NCBI GenBank assembly: GCA_022829145.1
Contig: CM040745.1
Location: forward strand, 34,440,406 to 34,504,405
Length of the DNA: 64,000 nt
DNA from: Albula goreensis
Lineage: Eukaryota > Chordata > Actinopteri > Albuliformes > Albulidae
Reading direction: 5' to 3'
The notes beneath the pieces were generated by a model that did not search any database, had not been told where the DNA came from, and saw nothing but the letters and a program-made list of their open reading frames with translations. This document shows positions 48,351 to 60,599 of this stretch, piece by piece. Within the stretch, counting starts at the first letter, position 1. Every line of letters begins with the position of its first letter. Both the position numbers and the translations under genes were made by a program.

Positions 48351-48415
48351 ACTTAATTAATTGCACAAAATTAATTGTTCAGTTAATTAAGTGTTTTAAA
48401 ATGAATACTTAATTG
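48351..48415. promoter_or_regulatory. Dense homeodomain-site cluster
   Basis: Four or more TTAATT/AATTAA cores in about 65 bases (CTTAATTAATTG, AATTAATTG, GTTAATTAAG, CTTAATTGG), followed to about 48620 by further non-repetitive DNA with TAATTAAT cores and kept CpGs. It resembles enhancers bound by homeodomain proteins; unverified. Confidence 0.3.
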
Positions 48416-48660
48416 GAAATCTAATGAATCTAAATCATCTTTTAAGACGCAGTGATATATACCACTTTTTTTCTTGAGAGACCGTCGTCTTCACCGCTCA
48501 AATTGATCAGTGACTGAATGACAAAAGAATCACGGAGTGCCCAGAGACATCTTTCATAATTAATTTCAGACAATGGGAGTCAAATTACACTTGTAATTAT
48601 ATTGCAAACACTGTGAAATTAATGTATCTATATTTAAAAAAAAATACGGTTTCATCTACA

Positions 48661-48890
48661 AAGGGTAGACAAAATAAAGGAAACCTCATGAATATGTATT
48701 AACTGAGGAGGAGTGAGGCCACTCTTCACCTTTAGAAGAGCTTTTGTCCTTCTGTTAATGGTATAATACAAGGTTAGTGCTGCTACTGATGGGATATTGG
48801 ACCATTTGCGAAGAAAGTACATCTCCAGTTCTTTTGAAGATGAAGGTGGAAATCGGCTGAATGTTCTGTCAAGGTTCAGTGATATTCAGA
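48661..48890 (-). mobile_element. Tc1/mariner transposon end with transposase C-terminus relic
   Basis: The plus-strand end GGGTAGACAAAATAAAGGAA resembles the GGGTGGACAAAATAATGGAA terminal repeat that I recall from abundant fish Tc1/mariner elements. Read from the minus strand toward this end, a broken frame gives segments like KELEMYFLRKWSNIP and INRRTKALLKVKSGLTP, fitting the conserved transposase C-terminus (W..IP, then a PRR...A...KGG.T-like motif). The catalytic core is absent or unrecognisable, so it is a dead fragment. Its 5' boundary is uncertain. Confidence 0.5.
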
Positions 48891-48894
48891 GCTC

Positions 48895-51800
48895 GTTGTC
48901 AACGAAGCCATGGTTGCCATAGTCAGACCATATTAGTTTCTTTCACCGCTCTAGGTATTGTGCTCATTACTCCAGGCTTAGTGTGGTTGTCCACTAGCCT
49001 CAGTTACAAGTTACTGAGAGAAAACAATAAACATCAGATGTGTATAGCTCGCAATGTAAATTTTTTGTTGAGACGAGGTGACGGAGGAGTAGGTGGAGCA
49101 GGATCCTTTTAAGTGTGTATCCCTGGTGGCAGGCTTTGAACCTGGGACCACTGCAGCTTTTCTTCATGTGGCATATACTGTCATGTTCTTCTACAGTGCT
49201 CACCTTGAGCTCCATATATTACATCCAAATGTAGCGTTACCTCCCGATCTTACATTCTGTAACACGCCCGTACCCTTTCGTCCCGTTACGCACGTCACCT
49301 CCGTAACCAAGAACTGTTCTGATGCTAATCAGTCACAGGACGTTCATACAGTCGCATAATTTCAGTAACTGCAGATCAATTACACATCAAAAGTGTGTCA
49401 CAGGGAATTAGCTTACATATAGGTTGACAGTCGTCCATAAAATATATCACTTCATATGTGAATATACCAAGTATCCACATGATTTTCCCCAAAACAAATC
49501 CACCTTCAGGTGTGACATGCTTGTTACATCACCTGACCATCTTCAGCCCCAGCACTTGCACTTTGTGAGAATACACAGATTTACATGCAAATGTATGCAA
49601 ATGTATTCTCCCCAAAACTAATCAGCGAGTGGCGAGGTTTGCCCATTGTGTAGGTTCTGGCGCTGTGTTTATTGTGTGATCAAAGGAATATTCATTGAAT
49701 CACAGAGAGGAATGTTTTTTTTTTTTTTTTTGCAAGGGCATGCTGATGAAGCAATGTGCATTATCCAGATTGAGGATGACCAAGTTTTTCTTTTACTGCT
49801 GATCTCAAAAACCATACAAAATTCGTCAGATCATTTAGAGTCTTTAATGAATTACTGATCTGAGGAAGAATGTGGTTCAACAAGGGAAAAAACCTCAATA
49901 GTTTAAGTGAATGCATATTTATCACTTCATACATGTGACTAGTGGCTCAAAAATACAAGTTTTCAGAAAATTCTGGACTAAGGGAGACTACCATATAAAA
50001 TAGTAGTTGGAAACATGAAACAGTCTTGATGTAAAGTCAGAAGTTTAGATGTTGCAGAGTTCTGTAAACTAATCAGTGCTGGTTACTGTTTTGAGAGACG
50101 AGGTGAGACACTGAGAAACTCAGTTACAATGAAATGTTCTTTAGGCTAAAGATAAGAGCAAAGCTATAGTTACAGAAACTCATGTGTGTTGTGTCCAATG
50201 TGTATGTGTCACATGTGTGAGTACTGGCATTTCTTCATCTCAAGCATGTGACATGAATTGAACATTTTTATTGGATAATTGACCTGTCATCGGCCTATGT
50301 TAAATTGTTCTGTCTGTTTCGAGTGTGGCCATACACAGGAAGTGATGTCGCCCAAAGGTATGGGTCACGCCTCCTGGCCTTTGTTGCTTCCTGTGTCACC
50401 GCCTGAATATATATATTTTTTCGAGTTCTCACCCAAGCAGAACATGGAGCTTGGGCAGGAGACTGTTGTCATGGAGTTAAAATGAAAGCAGGCTCGTTGT
50501 CAGGGTGATCAGACTATTCCAGGCTGATAATGATGAATAAAAAGAAATATATTCAATTTTAATTAGCAATGAGTTTATATTTCTGGACCACAAACAATCA
50601 TTGTGTGCCAAATATGAAAGATCAAACATTCCTCTGATTAGCATTTTTTATATATATTTTTCATATTGTACACAACACCTATTCATTATGGTGTCATGAA
50701 TATTTATTAAGATTCCCCACAATTGTTTTATTACATGTGTGCCAACCATGTTATTGCTGTATTCATTTCAAATCCATTACATCCCATGTGTATTATAGTG
50801 CTGGTTGAAAAAAAACATTGATTTCTAGCTGTTATTTCATGAAAGGTGCTTGACAGGGGTTGGGTGCAGGCAGAATAGAGCTAAGCTTGTGATTGGTCTG
50901 TAATGGGTGGTCACCTTTGAGGTCTCTGCTTCTTAGTTAGAGAAGATAACATTAACCTGGCTAAGCTACAAGTTAGCCTATGAGCTAGATAGCCAGGTAA
51001 TCTATGTATTAAGATATTAAGTATTTGCTCAATTATTTTCTTAGGGACACAATGAATCATTGCTGCACTGTTAAAACAAGCACCATATGTGTTGCATTAA
51101 GTGATTTTTGACAAATGCTAATTTCCAACACCTGTGCCCAGTGTAGCATACACTTATTAAATTAATATCTGACAAATGTTAAACACTCCCCAAATGATTC
51201 TCACTTTTGTTTTTCCAAGGGAAAGAAATCATGGCGTTCCTCGTTCTCCAGTGGGTGGAATGTTCTATGACTCTCCTGGAACCTCAGATCCCTGACCATC
51301 TCAGAAGAACCGGAAATGGAGAAATGCAGCTTCCTGCCTACAAACTGTTCGGTTCTGTGTGTCACCTTGAGATGGCAGCTTTTCACGGGACGGACTTCCT
51401 GTCCATCCTCAGCCAATCGACACTGATTGATCAAACTGACACAGGGCACTGTCACACACAGCATGGTGGGTTTTTATTGAGATGGAGATATGTTTTCCCA
51501 TGGCGCTAAAGTCCATTGTTCTGCACCTCTCTAAGCCTGGGACAAAGTCAGATTTTACCCTTCCTATCAGACCCTCATCATAAGCGGCTTTGTCTAGTCG
51601 GCCGGGACTTGCCTTTGCAATGAGGCAAGACTCCCTGTATATCCAACTGCTGAAGTCATGGAAAGCACTCACGAATAACATTTTCCAGTAGAAAAATAGA
51701 TATGAACAAGTACGGTTCATGGCACATATGGATAGTCAATGCATATCCTGAGTTTGTCTAAAACTGAGGAAGAGACTAAAACATCCAAAATCATGATTGG

Positions 51801-52945
51801 GCAAAAACACCACACTTGGCGTCAGCGTGACTGATACACAGGTACACATAAATCTCACCTGCGCTCATATTCAGCCAGTGGAAGTGAGGCTTCTTTCTTC
51901 ACAACAAGAGAAACTTCACACCAGAGCTTGACTGTCATGAGCAAGCTATCAACAGGTTTTTTCAAAAATAAACAAAAAAACAACACTTATTTCACATGTC
52001 AGACTTCATTGCATTGTAATTGCTATGCATTAAAACGCCATATTGACAGACAATCACCATGGTCTCTTCCTGCTAGCCTAAGATGTGAAAGGAAATTGCA
52101 AGCCAAATAAGTGTGTTACATAACCAGCCCAGCCCTGTCAGTATCCCTGATGTCCGTATGTGTGCATCCTTATTTCCCAAAATGAGGTTTTCTCTTTTCA
52201 CTGAAACAGGGGAAAGTCGTCTATCCATCATGGCGGAGGCCGTTTGCGGAGAGCCGCAGAGTGACATCCGTCATCCTTAGTGAGGGCTAACCGCGTTCGC
52301 GGCCGGGGAAGGGAATGAGCGAGAGGTGGGGATGCTGGGTAATTATTGCTCGAGACACCTTTTGGGCTTCCCTCAGGCGTCTCCACCAGAGCCACAGTAA
52401 TCAATGCCAGCAGAGATCACTGTCACCTCCGCTCGCCTCTGGGACCCAGGGACCTGGCCTCTCACAGGGGCCCGACTTACACTGCAAAAACAAGCATAAC
52501 CCTCAGCGCCGCTCCAAACTCGCAAATGACAATTCAGTCATGCTCCTACAAACATGGCTGCACTGGCAGTATAACCAATCCAACGGTTTATTCTTTTTTT
52601 TTCCCTCTATAGGGTAGGGAATCGGGAGGCCACTTAGGTAAGAGAGCTTTGGGTCGCAAAAGAAATGATATAATCTACGGCTGCTGGTTTCTCTCATCTG
52701 TCGTTTTCTTAGTTTCACAGAAGCGCATAAAAAAAAGGTTTCTCCTCTCCTTCAGACCCATTCAAAACTCAAAGAATGTAGCGGACGGGAAATGGTTTGA
52801 ATTAGAGCTGATTTTCTGCAATTAAGCAACAGTGAAAGGCAGGCCAGTAATTCCCCCCTCCTTCAGGTTTCTATCCCCATCCCTGCAGAGAGCACATTAT
52901 CATCCTCACATATAATCCTGAGGCCTGGCTATGAATTCTGACTGC
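48895..52945. other. Unique DNA without a gene
   Basis: Contains a poly-T run near 49713 and an imperfect inverted repeat (ACCTGGCT/AGCCAGGT) at 50955-50998. At 51200-51480 a block is open on both strands (87 and 100 codons) with no domain, possibly conserved. A small CpG cluster lies near 52290-52310. No supported gene. Confidence 0.5.
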
Positions 52946-52954
52946 GTTCAGGAG

Positions 52955-52979
52955 AAGGAGGAGGAGGAGGAGGAGGAGG
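52955..52979. repeat. (GGA)n microsatellite
   Basis: About eight GGA triplets in a purine run. Confidence 0.9.
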
Positions 52980-53122
52980 CATTCTGCTGAATGCATTTAA
53001 AAGGCCTGAATGAGCTCGTTATTTATTTCTCTGAGAAAATAATGCTTCCGAGTTAGTCCGAAATAGCTGTTTGAGCAGAAGGAGAGAGAAAGAGTGTGCG
53101 TGTGTTTCTGTGAGTGTGTGTA

Positions 53123-53155
53123 TGCAAACGTTTTTGTGTGTGTGTGTGTTTGTGT
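53123..53155. repeat. TG-rich microsatellite
   Basis: Interrupted (TG)n within a longer TG-rich tract starting near 53095. Confidence 0.8.
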
Positions 53156-53631
53156 GGAATCTAAGACATACACAGGATATGTTTATACTGTACGTATGTG
53201 TTCATGTGGCATACTATTCTCCAATAATGTAAAATGATATTTATGTACATAGGACAAAGGATGTATATGTGCTTGTATGGCTAGTGAGTGTACATGTGAA
53301 GATAGACAGCAATTGGGGAGACTGCTTGGGAGGGTAGTAAATCCCACATCAACCCAACACAGCTTGTCATTCCACTTGCCTCTAGCTTCAATATAACAGT
53401 GTCATCACCAATGAGAAAATACTGCCTTGGAAAACTTGACCTTTGGAAAATGGAGGTAAGGGTAAGTCATACTGTGAGGAACATCAATCCGATGTTCAAA
53501 AAAAACTTTATTTTGAAACCCCAAATTACAGTCGTCTATGAACACGAAATATATTTCAACTTGTGATTCAGCGCCATTGATGAATGACAACGCAAAAGTA
53601 CAGCATCTTTTTTTTTTTTTTCAGAGAGCTA

Positions 53632-53745
53632 CCACCCATGTGCCATTTGGTACAAAAGATGAGATGTTGAACTGAAGCCACCTTGATGTTTCCTGAGAGT
53701 CTGCGACAACAGACACACATGAGCAAATAAAGATCAAGGCTCCAT
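53632..53745 (+). mobile_element. Possible interspersed-repeat relic
   Basis: The order GTGCCATTTGG, GATGAGATGTTGAACTGAAG, CTGAGAGTCTG, AATAAAGATC follows, with many changes, a common fish repeat motif remembered as GATGAGACGTTAAACCGAGG then CTGACTCTCTG then TTAAAGATCCC. It is strongly diverged and the family is not named. A T-run precedes it. Confidence 0.4.
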
Positions 53746-53749
53746 TTTG

Positions 53750-56230
53750 TTCTGTGACGCCAGCGGGCTATGATGTGCAGAGTGACTGATTTCACAACAG
53801 GCTCTATGCCACACGAAAATGTCAAGACTTGAGATGATGATGCAACTGGGGAGGGAAGATAGTCATACCTCAAAATACATGGCTTTCCAGGAGTGCCAAG
53901 ATACAACCTTCAGGTTCCCTTCCACTTAACACATCAAGCACCCTGGGAAACAACACGAAAGAGCTATATTCTATATTATATAACCCTTTATATTATATAA
54001 CACTTTTTTTCTTAAACATAAAGCATAAATGAATGACAATAGTTAATAGAGTATTCAGCTCAGCATTTGTGTGGCAGTAGTTTGACTGCACAGTGGCTGG
54101 TGCTGTAGAAAATGTGTTTTTTTTTGCAATATGAAGGTTTCTCAGTAATACATGGGTGCTAACATGCTGTTACATGGGCTGGCGTTAGCCATTAGCTCAT
54201 TAGCTCTAGAACCGCCACTGTGCCCATGTGACCATATTTTGAAACGAAAATCTATGGTGCCCTACTTCCAAGACTTCTCCTCGACATGCAGCATAAATAC
54301 AATTCCAAAATCACGTAAGTAGAGACAAATGATCACTTGTCTAGTTTCTCAGAAAGTCTGACTGCCAGCTCTGATAAGCCTCCAAGTCATGCTTTCAGCA
54401 CTGCTGTTAACCAACATGTAAATTGTGTCAAGCTAAAATGTTATACAATTATGGAAAAAACAAAAGACTCATAAAATGAATAAATACATTTGCGTGTTGG
54501 AACATGTTAGTTTCTTTTTAAATGAAAGAAGTCGTGCTTCCAGTTAAAACGTCATCCCCCTGCTCCTTTTCATTTCCTGACATTATGAACATACGGCATA
54601 TTCTACGGAGTGTAAGGATTGGTTTAACTGAGTAACACATGACCTTAAAGAGACTAATGGTGTTTGAGTATTCTCACATTAGCTGGGAATATGTTGTGAG
54701 CTCTGTAACCATTCTGCTACCCTTTAGCCACACCGCATCCCTTCGACCTCCTGGCTGCATCTAATCCTTGTAGCAGAACTGCTGGGCGCCCATATCCGTC
54801 ACGTGAAATCCAAGTGAAAATGATTATTTATGGACTTTTTCTTCCCCCCATCTCATCATTTTAATGCATGTTAAATCTTCCCCATAAACATGTGCCCTAC
54901 ATTTGAAAATGATAATTACAATGTATACATAAGAGCGCCTTTGACATAATTACATTCATTATCAGTGTGCTCCATGTGTAGATTACCCAGTATGTACGTA
55001 GCAGGCATATGTAATTTCCTGGTACATATTATGTCAAGAGGCACATTTAGCAGATGACATTGGTGTGTGGAATTAGAGATATTCCTAACCGTATTAGTTG
55101 ATTGTAATGCATTATAATAACTAAAGGCTCATTCGCTGTTAGGTTTTTTTTTTCCCCTTGTTAGAGTCCTTGAGCATTGCGAGGTTAGCGGGAGCAAATG
55201 AGTGTCTGCCTCGCCCTTCAAAGCAATCTTCGCTGCTGGTACTGGAGCGACCTTGCTAATTTCTTGGCCCCAAGGAGGCCTTACCTTGTTTAATCTTTGT
55301 GAGCAAGCTCATCCAACAATACAGGATGGCTTGCATGTTTTCAAACGGAAAATGTCTTTTTTTCCTCTCTCTTCATCTAAAAAAATGAAACGGGGAATAA
55401 GAGGCTGTCAATAATTCATGTCTCACAAAAAGCTTTGTGCCAGGAGCAATTTGCGGCCAAGAAGCATCCGCTGGTTGAAATGCAAAATCGTAGTATGTGG
55501 AGAGTAACGAAATCCAGTCCGCTTCGAAGGGTGATATCTGCTGCTGGGTAGTGCTAAACCTATCAATCAATCCATTCTGCTATAGTCACAGAAGCATATT
55601 TTTGTTAAAAATGAGGACCGCAATGATAGAATTTACATTTGCCCCCATTAAAATGCACATATGAACGTTACTTCCAGTTGGTAGACCTTATCTCTACAGC
55701 TGAACAACTTCCAAGTTAAATTCTTTAGAATGATCCAGTCGAATCAATAGAAATTGCTTTCCAGGGCATTGAAGGGGTTGCATTGGAGCCTGCTGATTGG
55801 TTGAATTTAAGAGCATCCTTCATTTTCATTCAAACCTCTCTGGGGTCATACTTGAAAGAGACCTTTGTCAGTTATCAAAAATAGACCTCAGCAGTGTGAT
55901 CTACGCTGTGTATTTTGGTGAGAGGCAGGATTATGATAGTAAGGCACTACATGCACAAATGGCTTGAAAGCAAATCAAAACATTTGGGGTGTTGCTGCTG
56001 TACTGACTTTCCATGGTGGTAGGGAGAGTAGTCAGTTTCAGAACTGTAAGCAAATATGGCTGTCAGTACAAGTTCAGCTAATTAATTTACCTATTGATCC
56101 ACTGTGCTAAGTCACAGCAGTTATAACCTTAGCTGTCTAGTCTTGTTGCCAAATAGTAAGCTACAACGCAGCCAACATCAGAGGCTTAGAGGCTTTTTTT
56201 CAGAGGACCAAACAGAAAACGTCATTTTAA
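53750..56230. other. Unique DNA without a gene
   Basis: A direct repeat of TATTATATAAC occurs near 53974-54001. The block 55170-55580 keeps CpGs, is free of repeats and is open on both strands for short frames, so it is a candidate conserved element. No exon or RNA gene is recognised. Confidence 0.5.
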
Positions 56231-56236
56231 TTTGGG

Positions 56237-56690
56237 TTAAGCTGGAATAGGTTTTGACACATCAAGCTCTGAACACAAGTCAGCATCACCATCATCATCA
56301 GCAGCAGTATGAGAGTGAAAGACCTGATTAGAATTATGAATAATTTGGCCAAGTGAAAACATATCGATGGAAAATAAAATCAACCCAAGGACAGATCCCT
56401 GAGGAACACCACATCTTAATGTGGCTGATATTGGCACAAAAATGACCTTGGAGACATAATTTTTTAAAATTTGACACGTAAAAAGGCGGCCAGTTTGGTG
56501 CATTCCCAGAGATGTCAACCCAATTTTCAAGTCTGTCATTAGAGTCGAATGATCAATGGTATCACATGCTGCACTTACATCTAATAAACAAGAAGGGAGC
56601 TGTCACCAGAAGCAGTGTTTAGATGTATATTATTAATTACCTTTAGAAGAGTTGTCTCTGTGCTCTTCCAAAGGTAATTTTAATATATTG
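56237..56690 (-). mobile_element. L2-type LINE reverse-transcriptase relic
   Basis: On the minus strand, successive segments match the reverse transcriptase of L2/CR1-group non-LTR retrotransposons. In order they are STETTLLKVINNI (family form HSTETALLKV-ND), LLDVSAACDTIDHSTLM (family form LLDLSAAFDTIDH) and CGVPQGSVLGLILFSIDM (family form CGVPQGSVLGPILFSLYM). One frameshift separates the first two. The catalytic YADD region is replaced by an Asp-rich stretch from a GAT/GAC triplet expansion, so the enzyme is dead. Both the upstream endonuclease and the 3' tail are missing. Confidence 0.85.
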
Positions 56691-56694
56691 TTAT

Positions 56695-57055
56695 ATTAAA
56701 CAATATCATACAACAAAAACCCACATGATGGGTTCCAGTGAACTTTTTTAAAATAGCATTTGAGCGATTAATTTGATGAATGACAAAATTAATCAAAAGA
56801 TATAAAGTAATGGAGGCACTAAAAGAAAAGTGACTCTTGTTTTGAAATAACTAAATCACATGTGTGTCTCATTTATTTTTCATATAAATGCCAGAATTAA
56901 TTACCGATACATTTATGCTAAGAATATACTTTAAAGTCAACCCTTAATGAGGTTGTCTTCATGTAAACAGATTTGTGACTGCTGAACAGTGGAAGAAAGT
57001 AACTTTAAAGGGGGCTTATATTTACCAATATAGTCCCACTATAAATAGTACCAAA
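56695..57055. other. AT-rich DNA without a gene
   Basis: No clear feature; it may include decayed sequence of the flanking LINE or Tc1-like elements. Confidence 0.4.
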
Positions 57056-57061
57056 GTGTAT

Positions 57062-57317
57062 AGCAGCATTCCAAGAGTGACTGAAGCTGTTCTGGTGGCA
57101 AAATACATCCTGTTTCCATGTTATTGAAAAAATATTAATATACTCTTCAAAAAAAGAAAGGAAACATTAGTTAGAAAGCAGATTCATGTGAAGAAACATA
57201 CCAATATAGCAACAAAATAATACAGTGATGTGTGCACGTTCTTTTTTGGAAGAGTATATATTACATATGCTTGCTCCATTACTATTATGTTTCCATTATT
57301 TTTTGTTTATCCACTGT
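57062..57317 (+). mobile_element. Possible Tc1/mariner 3' relic, interrupted by a MITE
   Basis: A plus-strand segment encodes SSIPRVTEAVLVAK followed by a stop at about 57125, resembling the S-[MI]-P-R-R...AV[IL].AK end of Tc1/mariner transposases. At 57290-57317 GTTTCCATTATTTTTTGTTT then ATCCACTG resembles the GTTTCCATTATTTTGTCCAC terminal repeat. The 116-bp MITE at 57141-57256 sits between them. No catalytic region is visible. Tentative. Confidence 0.35.
57141..57256. mobile_element. 116-bp MITE with TA target duplication
   Basis: The left end TACTCTTCAAAAAAAGAA and the reverse complement of the right end, TACTCTTCCAAAAAAGAA, match at 17 of 18 bases. The element is flanked by TA on both sides (57139-57140 and 57257-57258), as in Tc1/mariner-type insertions. 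It has no coding capacity, so it must have been moved by a transposase encoded elsewhere. Confidence 0.75.
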
Positions 57318-57339
57318 GTGTGTGTGTGTGTGTGTGTGT
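57315..57339. repeat. (TG)n microsatellite
   Basis: About 12 TG units immediately after the Tc1-like terminal sequence. Confidence 0.95.
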
Positions 57340-57344
57340 TTTCA

Positions 57345-59380
57345 AGGTTGAGAATTTTCTCTGAAGTAGGCAAGCAATGCATTTTTATTTTGTTTTTCAA
57401 TCTTTGAATACATACACTTTCAACTTTGTTCATCTGAATGTCATCTCTGTCGGTGCCGTAAGAAACAAAGACAGAAATATAAGTCAATGGGATTTACATA
57501 AGTTTTTCAAGCTAAAGCAGAATGATAATTGATGACAGCAGACCTCCCCTGCAATAGCAAACCCTTCTCTCCTAATGAACAGGGCTTGACTCTCCAACAC
57601 TCTGCAGACAGGGGGAGGGTTGACGGCTTATCCATCAACGAGGACAGGGAGTCACGACTGTCAAACAGGGAGGCGGAATGCAGGAACGTTCTGGAAGAGG
57701 CCCTGGCTTGGTCACGGCGTTGGCGGTTCCGTGGCCCTGGATAAAAGGGTTAATGGGTGGGCGGAGCCAGGAGTTTCTCGAATGGTGAACTGTATGGCGG
57801 TGTTTGATCATGTGTGAAGCGCTTGTCAAAGGCGGCTGCGGATCGCGGTGTGGAGGCGGTGAGGTCAGAGCTGCAAGACAAAACGCTGTTGCCCTAAGAA
57901 ACCGGCTCTGCCATAAATGGGAAAGACAATGCAGGCAGGAAGAGGGGGCACATGGGAAAACTGTGAAAAGCTTAAGATGATCAAAAAAAGAATCAAAAAA
58001 TGGGATATCAACCATATTGATTCAATTATTCTGATTAAAGATGAAAAGTCAGCATTTATTTTTCTGCATTCAACTATTCTGGATGCTGTTTTGCTCTGAT
58101 CATCTTCAGTAATGTTACTGTATTGTCTTGTTGTGTTATTTTTAACCATAAATGATATTCCTGCTCCCTTGAACAATGAAGTGGTATTATATTCTGCTCT
58201 GTTTTCATTTCTGAATAATCAGCAACAAAATGGGTCCATATCCAAAGGAAGTTGATTTATTTTCTGGCTATTGTTTCGCATTGTGTCTTGGCAAGCACAT
58301 TTATTTTATGTGACTTTTAATTTTGTGTTTATACTTTTCATAAAAAAAAAGGGTCCCCTCAAAAAGGTGAGAAGCGATATTGGTCTTTCTCTGTTCCTAT
58401 GACCACGGCAAAACCTTCGAGGTCGCATGTTAGAGCTGTTATCCTTTCACCCATAATACCTGTCTGTTCTGTCTTGACTGTTGAGTATTGGCAAGAATGT
58501 GTATTGGAATAACTATAATCTATACTAAACGTTCTGAATGATGACAGAATGTCATTACTGCTCACGTTAGCTGGCTACTAATGAAACAACAGGCATCACA
58601 AATAAAACACGTACATCATTAATGTGATACAAAATGAGCGTAAGAGCTACTAAATAACAGTACATATAGTTTCCTACTTTGAATCTAGCTTTCTTGAGAG
58701 ACAGTACTTCTTTGAACCATAAATTGAGGATGACCCGCCATAACCTTGAATATCAATAGGAAAGTTTCCCCTTTGGGTCACCTGATCCAAACCCCTAAAG
58801 GGTCCAGATCCCTAATTTCCTTAATCATGCTCCCCACAGGCCTGCCATTTCCGGTTGACTGAGGAAGACTGCAGGGAGAGCTTAGAAATTAATCAGTCTA
58901 GTAAACGTATGTATGTATGCATTGTTTGGTATACGATTTGCTGCATGTTATTGCAGATCTTTTAATTACTGCTAGTTTTTCTCCATCATCATCTTTAGCG
59001 TCATCAACATTTCTAAAATATACCTTCTTAACTCACAATGGTAGTTGTATGCTTTTGTAGCCAGAGCTACAGTGCTTTTATAATCCTTCATGGCACTAAA
59101 AATTAATGCACTCCTTGTCAGAGTCGACCACTTCTAAGACTTTAAGCCATTATAAAAACCCTCCCAGTCTGACAGGGATAGTGCACTCCGCATCGTCTGT
59201 GGGCTATTTCTCAGTGACCCAAGTTCCTTTTGCTAGTTTTCCAGGAACGGAAGGTTTGTAGCACTATATCAGAGTGTACAATAGACTCCAGGGAGATTTT
59301 CTCCGTAATATTAGTCTGTACAGATTGCCCGTTCTGCAGGAATGAAATGCTTTGGGTTTATCTCTCTCTCTCTCCTGCAC
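57345..59380. other. Unique DNA without a gene
   Basis: 57620-57900 is GC-richer with several CpGs and overlapping frames on both strands, possibly a regulatory islet. The remainder is AT-rich and shows no recognised element. Confidence 0.5.
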
Positions 59381-59384
59381 ACCA

Positions 59385-59610
59385 ACCGTAGACAAGCCTT
59401 GCCTCGCCGGACATCGGGGGCCGGCAGCTGGCGGAGCAGCTCCATAGAGCGACCCGTCGTCGGAGGAAATAAATCCCGTCAACGTGGCAAGCCATTTGAT
59501 TTCCAATATCGCGCTCGAGATCAATCTCTCCCCCTCCGCTTGCCTGCAGTGCAGCGCATGCAATCTCTTCCAATTTGGAGGCGGTTCTGCGAATATTGAT
59601 GGAGAGAGGG
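59385..59610. promoter_or_regulatory. CpG-dense islet
   Basis: About 22 CpGs in 220 bases (CCTCGCCGGACATCGG, CCCGTCGTCGG, ATCGCGCTCGAG), flanked by AT-rich DNA. Several frames overlap it on both strands (the longest is 143 codons, minus), without domains. Likely a regulatory element. Confidence 0.5.
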
Positions 59611-59614
59611 GAGC

Positions 59615-60595
59615 CGGGGCCACAGATATTCTATTTACTGAAGAGGCAGATATTGGGTTCTGTGCGTTTGACATTGAGAATTCTCTATCAGCCATTGCTG
59701 AAGTTAGAAGTGGTCACAGCCAAAGACAGCGAACCTGCACCCTCAGAGTTACAAGGACAGTTCCCAAACCATTATAGGAAACAAGAGCATATATTACAAA
59801 GCTTTCTTCAAAAATGACAAAATGAAATCGATGAAAATGAGTCTTCAGTTCATTTCAAAACAGAAAAACTGGAAATGGACCAAATCCTACTTACGTATTC
59901 CTCGAAAAATAAAAATACTTCTGAGATAAGGCATGCACTTTATGTGATTGGGTGACTATTCAAGAGATTACCGATGAACAACTTAGGGTATATTAAACCT
60001 GGGTGTGTTGTTATGGCAACTTCGCTAACACCGTTCGAGCGTCCCTGACCTCTCGACTGTGGGTTGTGGGAATTGCATGTGAAGGATCGGAAATCAATTC
60101 AATATGTTGACCGTTCAAAATTAATTGTGCAAAAAAAAAAAAAAAAAAAACCCAAACCCATCACATTCTGATATATGCCTATGAATGATGTAGATGTTGA
60201 GGTAGACCACCAATAACCACCACAAGATGGGTCAAGATCTATTCCAGTCGCAACTTGTCACCTGTAGGTAATGCTATAACCTCTTAGTTATTTGAAATGG
60301 CAATGTCAACATCAGTAACCGTTATTTTCCACTTCATAACTAAGGTGAAAAGGCTGTTGTTTATGATATAGTTCACTGATATGTCTATTTTAATATTTCC
60401 CTTGTGTGAATAGACTATCATGTTTAATATTCTGTGTGAATCCACCCCTTATCACTCAGCTGAACTGGGTTTTTTTTGTCTGAATTTGTACATAGAGGTG
60501 AATATGCTGTTGAATCTAACAGTGTATTCATGTCTATTCCTGCACGTCACTTATGTGTCTGATATAGTTTTATATTTCTTGTTGCGTTTGCAAAC
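59615..60595. other. Unique DNA without a gene, with poly-A
   Basis: An A20 run lies at 60130-60149 followed by CCCAAACCC. It has no recognised element before it, so it is not assigned to a retroposon. Confidence 0.45.
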
Positions 60596-60599
60596 CATT

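Noticed and set aside
49107..49190. tRNA-like or SINE sequence on the minus strand, with GGTTCAAAGCC matching the B box
   Set aside because: The T-arm stem pairs at only 4 of 5 positions, and no A box or acceptor stem is found at the right distance.
50955..50998. Imperfect 44-base inverted repeat as a microRNA precursor
   Set aside because: Only 8 paired bases and then bulges; arms too short for Dicer products and no known microRNA seed recognised.
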